DNA from: a bacterium
Lineage (GTDB): Bacteria; Bacillota; Clostridia; Oscillospirales; Acutalibacteraceae
Direction of reading: 5' to 3'
NCBI GenBank assembly: GCA_020625875.1
Contig: JAHLAX010000070.1
Coordinates: 62,001-126,000 of the forward strand
DNA length: 64,000 nucleotides
Shown here: positions 9,156-16,823 of the stretch, piece after piece
Layout of the letters: every line of letters starts with the position of its first letter
Numbering within the stretch: position 1 is the first letter of the stretch
Program-made: the position numbers and the translations under genes
The notes under the pieces: model-generated
What the model was told of the DNA's origin: nothing
Seen by the model: only the letters and a program-made list of their open reading frames with translations
The model's database searches: none

Positions 9156-10127
9156 ATGGCACTAGAATACACAGTCGGAATCGATTTAGGCGGAACAAAT
9201 ATAGTCGCGGGAGTAGTAAGCCACGACTACAAGGCTAATCAATGCCAGATAATAGCTAAGGCGGAGTGCAAAACCGCTATTCCGCGTCCCGAGGCTGATG
9301 TATGTGACTCGATGGCTGACGTTGTAAAAAAGGCTGTGCGCAAAGCGAAGCTGACAATGGAGGATATAGCTTACATAGGAATCGGCGTACCCGGCGCTGT
9401 AAATCCCGAAACAGGCATCATCGAAACATCTCCCAACCTGTTCTTCACCAACTGGGAAGTCAGCAAAATGATGTCAGAAAGACTTCATAAGCACGTTAAG
9501 ATTGAGAACGACGCTAACGCGGCTGCTTTGGGCGAGTTTCTCGCGGGAGCCGCTAAGGGCTGTAAGAACGCTGTTGTAGTAACCCTGGGCACAGGCGTCG
9601 GCGGCGGAATTATCATAGACGGCAAGATTTACAGCGGTACAAACTACGCGGGCGCTGAGCTCGGTCATATGGTAATCGTCAAGGACGGCAAAAAGTGCGG
9701 TTGCGGACGTCGCGGCTGCTGGGAGGCATACGCTTCCGCAACGGCTCTTATCGAGCAGGCTAAGGACGCTATCCGCAACGAAAAGCCCGAGTTCTCATAT
9801 ATGCTCAACGCGGTTGAAGGCGACATAGAAAAGGTTAACGGTAAAATTCCCTTTGACGCTATGCTCGACGGCGACCTCACGGGTAAGGCTGTCATCAACA
9901 ACTATGTCAGCTACCTCGCGTGCGGTATTGTTAATGTAATAAACATCTTCCAGCCTGACATTCTCTGCGTAGGCGGCGGCATCAGCAAGCAGGGCGAAAA
10001 CCTCCTCGCGCCTGTCAGAGCGATTGTTGAGCAGGAGAGAATCACAAAACACAACGAAAAGCAAACCCAGATTTGCGAGTGTACACTCGGCAACGACGCG
10101 GGCATCATCGGCGCCGCGTGCCTGTAA
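9156..10127 (+). CDS. ROK family sugar kinase, probable glucokinase
   Basis: A 323-residue ROK kinase, likely phosphorylating glucose to glucose 6-phosphate in the cytoplasm. The ATP site is IDLGGTNI (about residue 9), with GIGVPGAV, ENDANAAALGE (catalytic Asp near 116), LGTGVGGG and the ROK zinc/substrate signature GCGRRGCWEAYAS (about 185) all present. AAGGGGG precedes the ATG. It is a single-gene unit with its own promoter and terminator. It fits as the step that traps sugar released from maltodextrins, though ROK kinases for N-acetylmannosamine or fructose cannot be excluded by eye. Confidence 0.88.
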   Translation: MALEYTVGIDLGGTNIVAGVVSHDYKANQCQIIAKAECKTAIPRPEADVCDSMADVVKKAVRKAKLTMEDIAYIGIGVPGAVNPETGIIETSPNLFFTNWEVSKMMSERLHKHVKIENDANAAALGEFLAGAAKGCKNAVVVTLGTGVGGGIIIDGKIYSGTNYAGAELGHMVIVKDGKKCGCGRRGCWEAYASATALIEQAKDAIRNEKPEFSYMLNAVEGDIEKVNGKIPFDAMLDGDLTGKAVINNYVSYLACGIVNVINIFQPDILCVGGGISKQGENLLAPVRAIVEQERITKHNEKQTQICECTLGNDAGIIGAACL

Positions 10128-10153
10128 AACCAATTCGCGATTCAGCGCAATAT

Positions 10154-10186
10154 AGGCTCGGGGCGAATGCTTCGAGCCTTTTATTA
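10154..10186 (+). terminator. Intrinsic terminator of the ROK kinase gene
   Basis: AGGCTCG (10154-10160) pairs with CGAGCCT (10173-10179) and is followed by TTTTATTAT. The loop is 12 nt. Confidence 0.7.
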
Positions 10187-10204
10187 TGAATTTTTTAAAA
10201 ATTA

Positions 10205-10233
10205 TTGACAAACCGCATTTTTTATAATATAAT
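10205..10233 (+). promoter_or_regulatory. Consensus promoter of the tRNA cluster
   Basis: TTGACA (10205-10210), 17 bp, TATAAT (10228-10233), about 33 bp before tRNA-Met. Confidence 0.9.
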
Positions 10234-10266
10234 AACTGTTGCTGACTTTATAAGGTCGGTATATGT

Positions 10267-10343
10267 GGCGGAATAGCTCAGCTGGCTAGAGCATTCGGTT
10301 CATACCCGAAGTGTCGTAGGTTCAAGTCCTATTTCCGCTACCA
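10267..10343 (+). tRNA. tRNA-Met (CAT)
   Basis: A 77-nt cloverleaf with acceptor GGCGGAA paired to TTCCGCT (first pair G-T), anticodon loop TTCATAC, T-arm GTAGG/CCTAT, and encoded CCA. The anticodon stem ends TTCGG/CCGAA and lacks the three G-C pairs of initiators, so this is elongator Met. An Ile2 type with lysidine cannot be fully excluded. Confidence 0.92.
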
Positions 10344-10345
10344 AT

Positions 10346-10420
10346 GGCCCGGTGGTCAAGCGGTTAAGACACCGCCCTTTCACGGCGGTAACACGGGTTC
10401 GATTCCCGTCCGGGTCACCA
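10346..10420 (+). tRNA. tRNA-Glu (TTC)
   Basis: A 75-nt cloverleaf with acceptor GGCCCGG/CCGGGTC, anticodon arm CCGCC-CTTTCAC-GGCGG (TTC), and T-arm ACGGG/CCCGT. CCA is encoded. It lies 2 bp after tRNA-Met. Confidence 0.95.
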
Positions 10421-10421
10421 T

Positions 10422-10450
10422 TAGGGCAACAGGATTTTCCTGTTGCCCTA
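10422..10450 (+). repeat. Perfect 13-bp inverted repeat between tRNA-Glu and tRNA-Leu
   Basis: TAGGGCAACAGGA (10422-10434), TTT loop, exact reverse complement (10438-10450), with no T-run after it. A close relative (AGGGTAACAGGA arm) lies at 19144-19171. Perhaps an RNA-processing hairpin or a REP-type repeat. Confidence 0.75.
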
Positions 10451-10457
10451 CCTAATT

Positions 10458-10545
10458 GCTGGTGTGGTGGAATAGGCAGACACAAGGGACTTAAAATCCC
10501 TCGGACTAATAATCCGTACCGGTTCAAGTCCGGTCACCAGCACCA
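10458..10545 (+). tRNA. tRNA-Leu (TAA)
   Basis: An 88-nt class II tRNA with acceptor GCTGGTG/CACCAGC, anticodon arm AGGGA-CTTAAAA-TCCCT (TAA), a long variable arm (CGGAC...GTCCG-like), T-arm ACCGG/CCGGT and encoded CCA. Copies of its 3' end recur downstream. Confidence 0.95.
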
Positions 10546-10585
10546 TAGTAATAGGGAATACCATCAAGGTATTCCCTATTACTAT
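10545..10585 (+). repeat. Perfect 18-bp inverted repeat after tRNA-Leu
   Basis: Arms 10545-10562 and 10568-10585 are exact reverse complements with a 5-nt loop (ATCAA). No T-tract follows, so this is not a standard terminator. It marks the start of the first tRNA-derived repeat unit. Confidence 0.75.
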
Positions 10586-10600
10586 TATACAAGCAAAGTG

Positions 10601-10776
10601 TTGGTGAGCGGACTTGAACAGCTCGTGCCGAGATTTAAGCGTCAGCGCAAATCGAAGGCAAAAATGCTTCGGGGAAGCATTTTTAGAGCGCCGCGCAGAT
10701 GATACTTTTAGCTTTACACACTCCGCAATAAACGAGATGGACTTTTCACACAGATGAACACAGATCACCAGCACCC
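10601..10776 (+). repeat. tRNA-Leu-derived repeat unit A
   Basis: The unit starts with an inverted copy of the tRNA-Leu T-arm and acceptor (10601-10619, 17 of 19 matching). It contains a hairpin around AAAATGCTTC/GAAGCATTTT (about 10660-10684). It ends with a 46-bp block (10731-10776) whose last bases repeat the tRNA 3' end TCACCAGCACC. No gene is visible inside. Confidence 0.7.
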
Positions 10777-10797
10777 ATTCGGGTGCTTTTTGTTTTG
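10770..10797 (+). terminator. Intrinsic terminator built on a tRNA-Leu-like 3' end
   Basis: AGCACCC (10770-10776), ATTC loop, GGGTGCT (10781-10787), then TTTTTGTTTT. The left arm is the TCACCAGCACC copy that closes unit A. I infer that this terminator originally lay directly behind tRNA-Leu. Confidence 0.8.
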
Positions 10798-11013
10798 GTG
10801 CTGATTAGTGACCGGACTTGAAGCCGACCGTTAAAAAATTGTCCCAGTGGGACAATTTTAGGTAGGAGACTCCTCCGTTGGAGGAGATGTCGCGAATGCG
10901 ACAGAGGAGGTGCCGTCTGCGGCTGAGCAACGCAGATGGAACATTTCCCACTAACGTGAACCACACAAACGAGATGGACTTTTCACACAGATGAACACAG
11001 GTCACCAGCACCC
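10797..11013 (+). repeat. tRNA-Leu-derived repeat unit B
   Basis: Same plan as unit A: an inverted tRNA-Leu end (10807-10822, 15 of 16 matching), a GTCCCAGTGGGAC hairpin (about 10848-10871) and several further short hairpins. The closing 46-bp block (10968-11013) matches unit A at 45 of 46 positions and again ends in TCACCAGCACC. No coding potential. Confidence 0.7.
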
Positions 11014-11042
11014 TGAGTTTATTAAGTAAAGCATCATACAAG

Positions 11043-11082
11043 AATCCCCTTATAGCAGAACTGCCATAAGGGGATTTTTTCG
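11043..11082. terminator. Hairpin terminator, convergent with the GT2 gene
   Basis: AATCCCCTTAT (11043-11053) and ATAAGGGGATT (11066-11076) with an inner GCAG/CTGC pairing, then TTTTTT on the plus strand. The opposite strand has a shorter T-tract and may also be served. Confidence 0.7.
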
Positions 11083-11084
11083 TT

Positions 11085-12035
11085 TTAAAACTCTTTGTAA
11101 AGTACTTGCTCGATAATAAACTTCGGGCGGTGCTTGGTTTCGAGATAAATCTTGCCTATGTACTCGCCCACAATACCAATCATCAAAAGCTGCAATCCGC
11201 CGAGCGCCCAGATTGACACGCTGAGGCTCGCCCAGCCGCTGACGGTCTGTCCCATACAGAAGCGAACCAGGCAGTATATAAGGAATATTATCGCGACGAT
11301 AAAGGATATTACGCCCATAATAAGCGATATTCTGAGCGGCTTGACCGAGAATGAGGTTATGCCGTCAAAGGCGAACGCGAGCATTTTTTTGAGCGGATAC
11401 TTGCTCTCGCCCGCGAGGCGCTCGTTGCGCTTATATTCGACAATAGCGCTCGGGAAACCCACCTGCGGAACTATGCCGCGCAAGAATACGTTAACCTCCT
11501 TGTACTCGAGAAGCCCCTCGATAGCGCGCTTGCTCATCAGTCGGTAGTCGGCGTGGTTGTCGACAATATCAACTCCGAGCAACCTCATAAACTTGTAGAA
11601 ACCCTGAGCGGTGCCGCGCTTAAAACCTGTGTCGGTGTCGCGGTTGTTGCGCACACCGTAGACAATATCGTTGCCCTCGTAGTATTTGTCCACGAATTCG
11701 GGGATTTTTGTGATGTCATCCTGCAGATCAGCGTCAAGCGTAATGACCATATCTGCATATTCCTTGGCTACGGTCAATCCCGCGAGCAGGGCGTTCTGAT
11801 GGCCCTTGTTGCGTGAAAGGTTGACGCCGACAAACATATCGAGATTCTTATGATACTTTTCAATAAGCTTCCATGTATCGTCCTTGCTGCCGTCGTTTAC
11901 AAAGGCAATCTTGCTCTCGGGCGCGATTTTGCCGTTTGTAATCATATCCGCCATTATCTTATACAGGCGCATCGAAGTTTCGGGGAGAACCTCCTCCTCG
12001 TTATAGCAGGGAATAACAAGCCATAGTTTTTCCAT
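11085..12035 (-). CDS. GtrB/DPM1-like family 2 glycosyltransferase, membrane anchored
   Basis: 316 residues. The GT-A domain starts LVIPCYNEE (about 7) with NDGSKDD (about 49) and the metal motif DADLQDD (about 99). Two C-terminal membrane helices lie at about 232-290. This is the GtrB/CsbB layout, enzymes that put a sugar on undecaprenyl phosphate for later transfer to wall polymers or lipoteichoic acid. It is the last gene of a three-gene minus-strand set, 6 bp after the zinc-ribbon gene and downstream of an LTA-synthase-like membrane protein, so an envelope-decoration role is plausible. AAGGTAGG precedes the start. Confidence 0.87.
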   Translation of the reverse strand: MEKLWLVIPCYNEEEVLPETSMRLYKIMADMITNGKIAPESKIAFVNDGSKDDTWKLIEKYHKNLDMFVGVNLSRNKGHQNALLAGLTVAKEYADMVITLDADLQDDITKIPEFVDKYYEGNDIVYGVRNNRDTDTGFKRGTAQGFYKFMRLLGVDIVDNHADYRLMSKRAIEGLLEYKEVNVFLRGIVPQVGFPSAIVEYKRNERLAGESKYPLKKMLAFAFDGITSFSVKPLRISLIMGVISFIVAIIFLIYCLVRFCMGQTVSGWASLSVSIWALGGLQLLMIGIVGEYIGKIYLETKHRPKFIIEQVLYKEF

Positions 12036-12041
12036 ATTATC

Positions 12042-12461
12042 CTACCTTATTGTTTTCTCAAATTGATTTCCGCATTTTGGGCAGCGGATAGTATGTTTAC
12101 CTTTGACGTTTTTCACTCTTAGCTGCGCCTTGCATTTGGGGCATTTATAATAGCGGTGAGTTCTTCCGTCACGGAACTTTTTGTATGTCAGCTTGACCCA
12201 ACCCGTAACCGCTCCAAAAATGGGCTTGAACTTGCGGTTTTCAGCGCTGCGCTTATAAATATTTGTCGACAAAAATCTGAACACTACAAGCGCGATCAGC
12301 CCCGCGGATACTAAGCTGAGAATAATCCTGGCGGGAAGATTAAAGACAAAACGGCTGACGATTGTAACTATAATCGACACCACAAGCAGTGTTATGTTCA
12401 GCTCGTCGTTGCCGTATCGCCCCTGCATAAACGCCTGAAACTTATACATAAAATTTCGCAT
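12042..12461 (-). CDS. Small membrane protein with C-terminal zinc ribbon
   Basis: 139 residues. Two predicted membrane helices lie at about 22-65, then a basic segment and a C-terminal zinc ribbon with two CPKC pairs (about 107-110 and 126-129). Small proteins of this design are common in clostridia, usually unnamed, and their partners are unknown. It sits between an LTA-synthase-like fragment and the GT2 gene with spacings of about 50 and 6 bp, so the three are probably co-transcribed. An alternative start is the Met four codons in. Confidence 0.75.
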   Translation of the reverse strand: MRNFMYKFQAFMQGRYGNDELNITLLVVSIIVTIVSRFVFNLPARIILSLVSAGLIALVVFRFLSTNIYKRSAENRKFKPIFGAVTGWVKLTYKKFRDGRTHRYYKCPKCKAQLRVKNVKGKHTIRCPKCGNQFEKTIR

Positions 12462-12514
12462 ATTATCACCCAGTAAATAGTATCATTATCAAATGTGATT
12501 TACAATATACAAAA

Positions 12515-13315
12515 TTATTGTTTAGTAAATAACATATCGGCAATATCAAGCCGCTGAGTTGTAAGAATACCAAACCTGTCAGCCGACTCGTTAATCTTGA
12601 ACTCCTTGTTGTAGAGGTTATAGCTTGTGTCCACATAAGGGTTATTCTTGCTGAGCGAAATCATTGTGGCTGTAGACAGATGGATTAACACCGCCAAAAG
12701 AATCAGACATATTTTTGCGGGAATACAAATCTTTCTGAATGTAAATACCTTCCATCCGATAACTACGCTGAATAAGAACGGCACAAACAGCAAAATCACA
12801 AATAATATTCTCTCGCCAGCCATTGAAAACAGCTTTGATAAATCGGCGTTAGCGAAATCGCTGAGCCTCATAAACGAGCCTTCCGCTCCCTGATATAGGA
12901 GCTGAATCTCAAACCAAATTGTCAAAATGAATGTAAACAGATTATTGAGCACAAGATTAAAAACCCTGCCGCCGAAAGTACAAATTACTGTAAGCACACA
13001 GGCGATAACCATTGAGAACGCGCCCGTATACAATATGCTGTTAAAGCCAAAGCTCTCACCACAGCCCAGACGAAGCGCAAATTCAAGCCATACGATGAGT
13101 ATCGGAAACCAAAGCACGGTCAGATAATCGTGGCCCTTAACCTTGCGTTCAACATAAATCCCGTAACCGTCGTTATAGTCAAGAGGACTGCGGGAATTAA
13201 TATCTCTCGCTTTTCTTTTGCGGCGCTTCTTTTGCGCTTGTTCCTCGGGGGTGGGATTGTCATCGAACACGTTGTAATCGGGCAGACTTTCAACATACTC
13301 TTTAAAATCCGCCAT
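12515..13315 (-). CDS. LTA-synthase-like membrane domain without sulfatase domain
   Basis: 266 residues: a cytoplasmic basic N-terminus (KKRRKRKAR at about 28), five predicted membrane helices (about 65-210), and a short external tail with NLYNKEFKINESADRFGILTT-type sequence then RLDIADMLF. That architecture matches the membrane half and linker of lipoteichoic-acid-synthase family proteins, where a phosphoglycerol-transferring sulfatase-fold domain should follow. Here the frame ends at TAA (12515) directly after the linker, and no sulfatase motif is seen in the next genes. It is either a truncated gene or a stand-alone membrane domain. Family assignment is by eye and moderate. Confidence 0.55.
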   Translation of the reverse strand: MADFKEYVESLPDYNVFDDNPTPEEQAQKKRRKRKARDINSRSPLDYNDGYGIYVERKVKGHDYLTVLWFPILIVWLEFALRLGCGESFGFNSILYTGAFSMVIACVLTVICTFGGRVFNLVLNNLFTFILTIWFEIQLLYQGAEGSFMRLSDFANADLSKLFSMAGERILFVILLFVPFLFSVVIGWKVFTFRKICIPAKICLILLAVLIHLSTATMISLSKNNPYVDTSYNLYNKEFKINESADRFGILTTQRLDIADMLFTKQ

Positions 13316-13416
13316 TTTGCCACCTCCTGAACATATAAATCTACATTATAGATATTAATACACATTTTTGTTAAGGGCAAGTAAAGTAACACAATTGTAA
13401 ATTGAGTATACTGTGT

Positions 13417-13574
13417 TGTACCCCTTTTTAAAGGGGTCGAAATCTATTGATTTCGGGGGATTAGGCAGCGTAAGCGGTACTCTTGTACTACTTATGTTGC
13501 TATATTGGAAAACTTATCCCCCAAAATCGAAGCGTAAACGCTTAACGATTTTGACCCCTTTAAAAAGGGGTACA
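13417..13574. mobile_element. MITE-like element with 28-bp terminal inverted repeats
   Basis: A 158-bp segment. The left end (13417-13444) and right end (13547-13574) are inverted copies matching at 27 of 28 bases, starting TGTACCCCTTTTTAAAGGGG. A second inner inverted block (GATTTYGGGGGAT type, about 13449-13461 and 13515-13530) extends the pairing. No transposase ORF fits inside. It lies 7 bp past the rpe stop and may act as its terminator. No clear target-site duplication is visible. Confidence 0.75.
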
Positions 13575-13581
13575 TATAAAA

Positions 13582-14223
13582 TTATTTCTTCAAGTTAGCT
13601 ATTGCTTCGGCGGGGTTCTCAGCCCTAAACACAGCCGTACCCGCCACGGCAACATTGACGCCCGCGTCAGCGCAAAGCCTGATGTTTTTATCTGAGATTC
13701 CGCCGTCAGCCTCAATTAACACTTCAAGTCCTCTGCGGTCAATTTCAGCCCTGAGAGCCTCGACCTTCGGCAGCATATCCGCCATAAAGCTCTGTCCGCC
13801 GAACCCGGGTTCAACAGTCATCACAAGAACCATATCGAGCTTATCAAGATACGGAAACACCGTTTCAACATCGGTCTTGGGTTTTATTACCAAACCCGCT
13901 TTAACACCGCGCGACTTTATCTTTTCAATCGTTTCAATCGGGTCGCTGTCGCTCTCAATATGAAAGGTTATTATGTCGGCTCCCGCGTCGCAGAAGTCGT
14001 CGATATATCTCAGCGGCTCGCTTATCATCAGGTGAACGTCAAAGGGCTTGTCCGTAAAGCTCCTGACATATTTTATAACGGGAGCGCCAAAGGTTATATT
14101 GGGCACAAAATGGCCGTCCATAACGTCGAGGTGCATATAGTCGGCTCCTGCTTTGTCCATTCGGCTGATTTCCTCGCCGAATTTTGAGAAATCACAGGAT
14201 AATAATGACGGTGCGATTAACAT
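13582..14223 (-). CDS. rpe: Ribulose-phosphate 3-epimerase
   Basis: Interconverts ribulose 5-phosphate and xylulose 5-phosphate in the pentose phosphate pathway. 213 residues from the ATG at 14223, which has GGAGG 8 nt upstream; the longer open frame has no such support. Family motifs are IAPSLLSCDF, DYMHLDVMDGHFVPNITFG (metal-binding His and catalytic Asp), DVHLMI, TVEPGFGGQSF and IEADGGI. It begins 2 bp after the degenerate P-type ATPase gene, so translation is probably coupled within the rlmB-ATPase-rpe operon. Confidence 0.96.
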   Translation of the reverse strand: MLIAPSLLSCDFSKFGEEISRMDKAGADYMHLDVMDGHFVPNITFGAPVIKYVRSFTDKPFDVHLMISEPLRYIDDFCDAGADIITFHIESDSDPIETIEKIKSRGVKAGLVIKPKTDVETVFPYLDKLDMVLVMTVEPGFGGQSFMADMLPKVEALRAEIDRRGLEVLIEADGGISDKNIRLCADAGVNVAVAGTAVFRAENPAEAIANLKK

Positions 14224-14225
14224 AG

Positions 14226-16817
14226 TTAAGACCTCCAAATCAGCGGTGATAATAACGCGGCGAGCGCCCAGAACAACGAATAAATCATAATCTGCATTGT
14301 TCCGAGGACCTCTGTTGTAGCGTACAGGCACAGCGTCGCCACAAGCAAAAGCCCGAGTATCATAGCGATAAGCTGAATAACTATCGCGAGCGAAATATTG
14401 CTCTTGATGTGTACGCAGCCCGCTATACCGCGTACCATTGACGAGATTTTTCCGCGTGTACCGAGATAGGCTCTCGACTTCTCCTCAGTCTGGGACTGAG
14501 CTTCTTTACACACGTTGCCAAGTCCTGTCGACAAAATCTTTATACTGCGGAAGAACAGACCAAAGTCCTCGGCAACCTGTTCAGCCGTGATGTTGCAGTC
14601 GGTTGTGCGGATAAGGTAGCTTAATCCGCTCTGCTCGCCCTTTCGAAGCGCGCTGATAATCTCAGGGTCGGGAGTATATGTAGTTACAAACATAGAAATC
14701 AGCTCACCCGACTGAGCAAGATATGTAATCTGTCTGCCCTCGATGAGGTATTTTTCCTCATAATCCTCAGACGGTGTTTCTATATTATACTTATGCATAA
14801 GGGTGCGGTTGCCGACGAGGATTCGCTCGCCGTCCACACGTCCCACAAGTCCCATTGTGTCCTCATAAAGCACAGACTCAACCTCGGGCAGCTTAACGCC
14901 TCGGTCGCCGTCGAGCATCGTCTGGTTAAAGACAGTCGCCATCGGGCTGTGAGCTTCTTTGAGCACCGCCGCCGCCGCGAGCACGCTCTCGTCTGTGCGG
15001 TGGTTTGCGAAGGTTTTTATTCCGTCGAGCTTTACCGAACCCTCGGGATAAAGGTCGTTGGAATCTATCATAACCGCGTTTGTGTCGCAGAACTGCTTAA
15101 CTGAAGGATAGCCCGCTACCATTGCGCCCTTTTTGTTGAGCTTTTTACACATCATTCTCATCGGCAGATTAACCGCGAGCAAAGTGCAAATCGGGATACT
15201 CACAGCGGTCATAACCGCGAGCGCGTCAACCGCTCCAACAAACGAAGCGTTAAATATTCCGCACAGTATAGCCACTACAAGCGAGCAAATAATGGTTACG
15301 GGAGCAATTTTACCCGCCAAATCCTCGCTGGGATCGGGAGCGTAAGAAATACGCAGAAAGTTCGAAAGGAACTTGGTTTTGTGCTGATAGCCGATAATCG
15401 GGCGGTCGTTGAGTGTGCCGCTCATCATCTTTTTGGCTATATCCTCGTTTGTATAAATCTTAACCGCGTGAGACGGGGTTTCGCTCGAAATAAACTTAAA
15501 GTTATCCTTAACTCGAAGCACCATCATCAGCTTGCCTATACAGTTGCAGAGGAAGCCGAATGTAACGATAATACTATAGAAGCTTATTTCGAATTTTGTC
15601 ATTCCGCCGAGTCTGAATAGTGATACAATCGCCTGTATCGCCATACCGATTGAGGCTACGGCGAGGGCTGTATCGGAGTTGCCCTTAAACTTCACAAGCG
15701 GAGTAAGTCCCGAGAAAATCGTGATACGGTTAAAGAATATAACCGCGCCCGCGAACAGGAAGTTTATAATCGCGTACGCAATCGGCGCATACGCAATAGC
15801 GGAAGAAATATTGTCGGGAATAATACCGATTAAAAGCGTAATAATGAGCTGAACGAGCGTTATGACGCTCATAATCACTCCTCGAATAAACAGCTTACGG
15901 ATATTGAGATTGAGCTCAAAGAGAATGCTCTTTGTGTCTTCTTCGCCGCCGTAATCCTCTACGGTCACAACCTGGCTTACGGGAACATCGGAATCATCGG
16001 AATTATCGTTCGAGAAGAAGCCGACTACGGCCGAGAGCACCTTTTCCTTTTGGGAACGGGTATCGCCTGTCTCGCGAATCTCCTCAACCTTCGCCATCTC
16101 GTTTTTGATAACCTCTGAAATTGACGGGTTCTTTGAGCGCAGATAATGCTCATATTCTCCCCTGACAACCTGAGAGAAACGCCCCGCTTTGAGGTGGATT
16201 CTGTCGCTTTCGTCGTCAATCTTATATACAGGTACCTTTGACTCGACGGTTTTGGCGTCGGGAGCGGGCTTTTTTACTCCGTATTTTTTTTCGTAGCTGC
16301 CCGCGACCTGTGTTTTGTCGTCGGTTTTTTTTCTTAAAATATCAAAGGACTCATCACCAGCGCTGAACATTGAGCCGATTTCGGGGTCAACCTCGGAAAG
16401 CTCGGGGCTGTCCTCGATAACGTCCTCGGCGACCTTGGCTCCGTCGGGAATCTCGGGAGTGAGATTAATAACGTTGTTGTCGTTGTCAAACGACTCCATC
16501 ATAATCTCAGCCTGCATTGTGGTGGCGTTCTTTTCGCCTCTTATGGCGTTTTTAGCTTCTTCCTCCTCTTTGTCCAAGTCAAGAGGATTGCTGTTTGTGA
16601 GGCGAACTTTTTTCTCGGCGGTCGAGAAAATCTCGTCCATCTGAGGGCGGGCGCCGTATTTTTCGGCAGCCTTGCGCATAGCGTCCTGCTCAGAGATAAA
16701 TCTGGTTTCCGCCAGAATCTGCTCGAGCCCGAAGCTTTTTTCGTTTTCTTCCGCGGGAGCGCTACCCGCCGAAATATCAATTTTCTGTGATTCTTCCAGT
16801 TTTTTCTTATTTTTCAT
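14226..16817 (-). CDS. P-type-ATPase-like membrane protein lacking catalytic motifs
   Basis: 863 residues. The N-terminal third (about 1-290) is hydrophilic, acidic and low in homology. Several membrane helices follow (about 300-560). Then comes a region that lines up by eye with P1-type ATPases: the stalk (NLPMRMMCKKLNKKG), the phosphorylation loop position reading DSNDLYPEG instead of DKTGTLTEG (Asp about 585 kept, KTGT lost), a nucleotide-domain block (GLVGRVDGERILVGN), and TTDCNITAEQVAEDFGL where TGDN..TA..iA...GI is expected. The GDGxND hinge is absent. Two C-terminal helices end the protein. I infer a pseudoenzyme. The ATG at 16817 has AAGG upstream. It lies between rlmB and rpe. Confidence 0.7.
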   Translation of the reverse strand: MKNKKKLEESQKIDISAGSAPAEENEKSFGLEQILAETRFISEQDAMRKAAEKYGARPQMDEIFSTAEKKVRLTNSNPLDLDKEEEEAKNAIRGEKNATTMQAEIMMESFDNDNNVINLTPEIPDGAKVAEDVIEDSPELSEVDPEIGSMFSAGDESFDILRKKTDDKTQVAGSYEKKYGVKKPAPDAKTVESKVPVYKIDDESDRIHLKAGRFSQVVRGEYEHYLRSKNPSISEVIKNEMAKVEEIRETGDTRSQKEKVLSAVVGFFSNDNSDDSDVPVSQVVTVEDYGGEEDTKSILFELNLNIRKLFIRGVIMSVITLVQLIITLLIGIIPDNISSAIAYAPIAYAIINFLFAGAVIFFNRITIFSGLTPLVKFKGNSDTALAVASIGMAIQAIVSLFRLGGMTKFEISFYSIIVTFGFLCNCIGKLMMVLRVKDNFKFISSETPSHAVKIYTNEDIAKKMMSGTLNDRPIIGYQHKTKFLSNFLRISYAPDPSEDLAGKIAPVTIICSLVVAILCGIFNASFVGAVDALAVMTAVSIPICTLLAVNLPMRMMCKKLNKKGAMVAGYPSVKQFCDTNAVMIDSNDLYPEGSVKLDGIKTFANHRTDESVLAAAAVLKEAHSPMATVFNQTMLDGDRGVKLPEVESVLYEDTMGLVGRVDGERILVGNRTLMHKYNIETPSEDYEEKYLIEGRQITYLAQSGELISMFVTTYTPDPEIISALRKGEQSGLSYLIRTTDCNITAEQVAEDFGLFFRSIKILSTGLGNVCKEAQSQTEEKSRAYLGTRGKISSMVRGIAGCVHIKSNISLAIVIQLIAMILGLLLVATLCLYATTEVLGTMQIMIYSLFWALAALLSPLIWRS

Positions 16818-16823
16818 CACAAA

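Noticed and set aside
10267-10343. Initiator tRNA-fMet
   Set aside because: The anticodon stem lacks the three consecutive G-C pairs and the acceptor end starts with a G-T pair, not a C-A mismatch.
10352-10702. 116-residue plus-strand open frame over the tRNAs
   Set aside because: It is translation of tRNA genes and the downstream repeat. No protein-coding evidence.
12042-13315. Frameshift joining the LTA-synthase-like fragment to the next gene
   Set aside because: The downstream frame encodes a helix pair plus zinc ribbon, with no sulfatase motifs, so a simple frameshift does not restore the missing domain.
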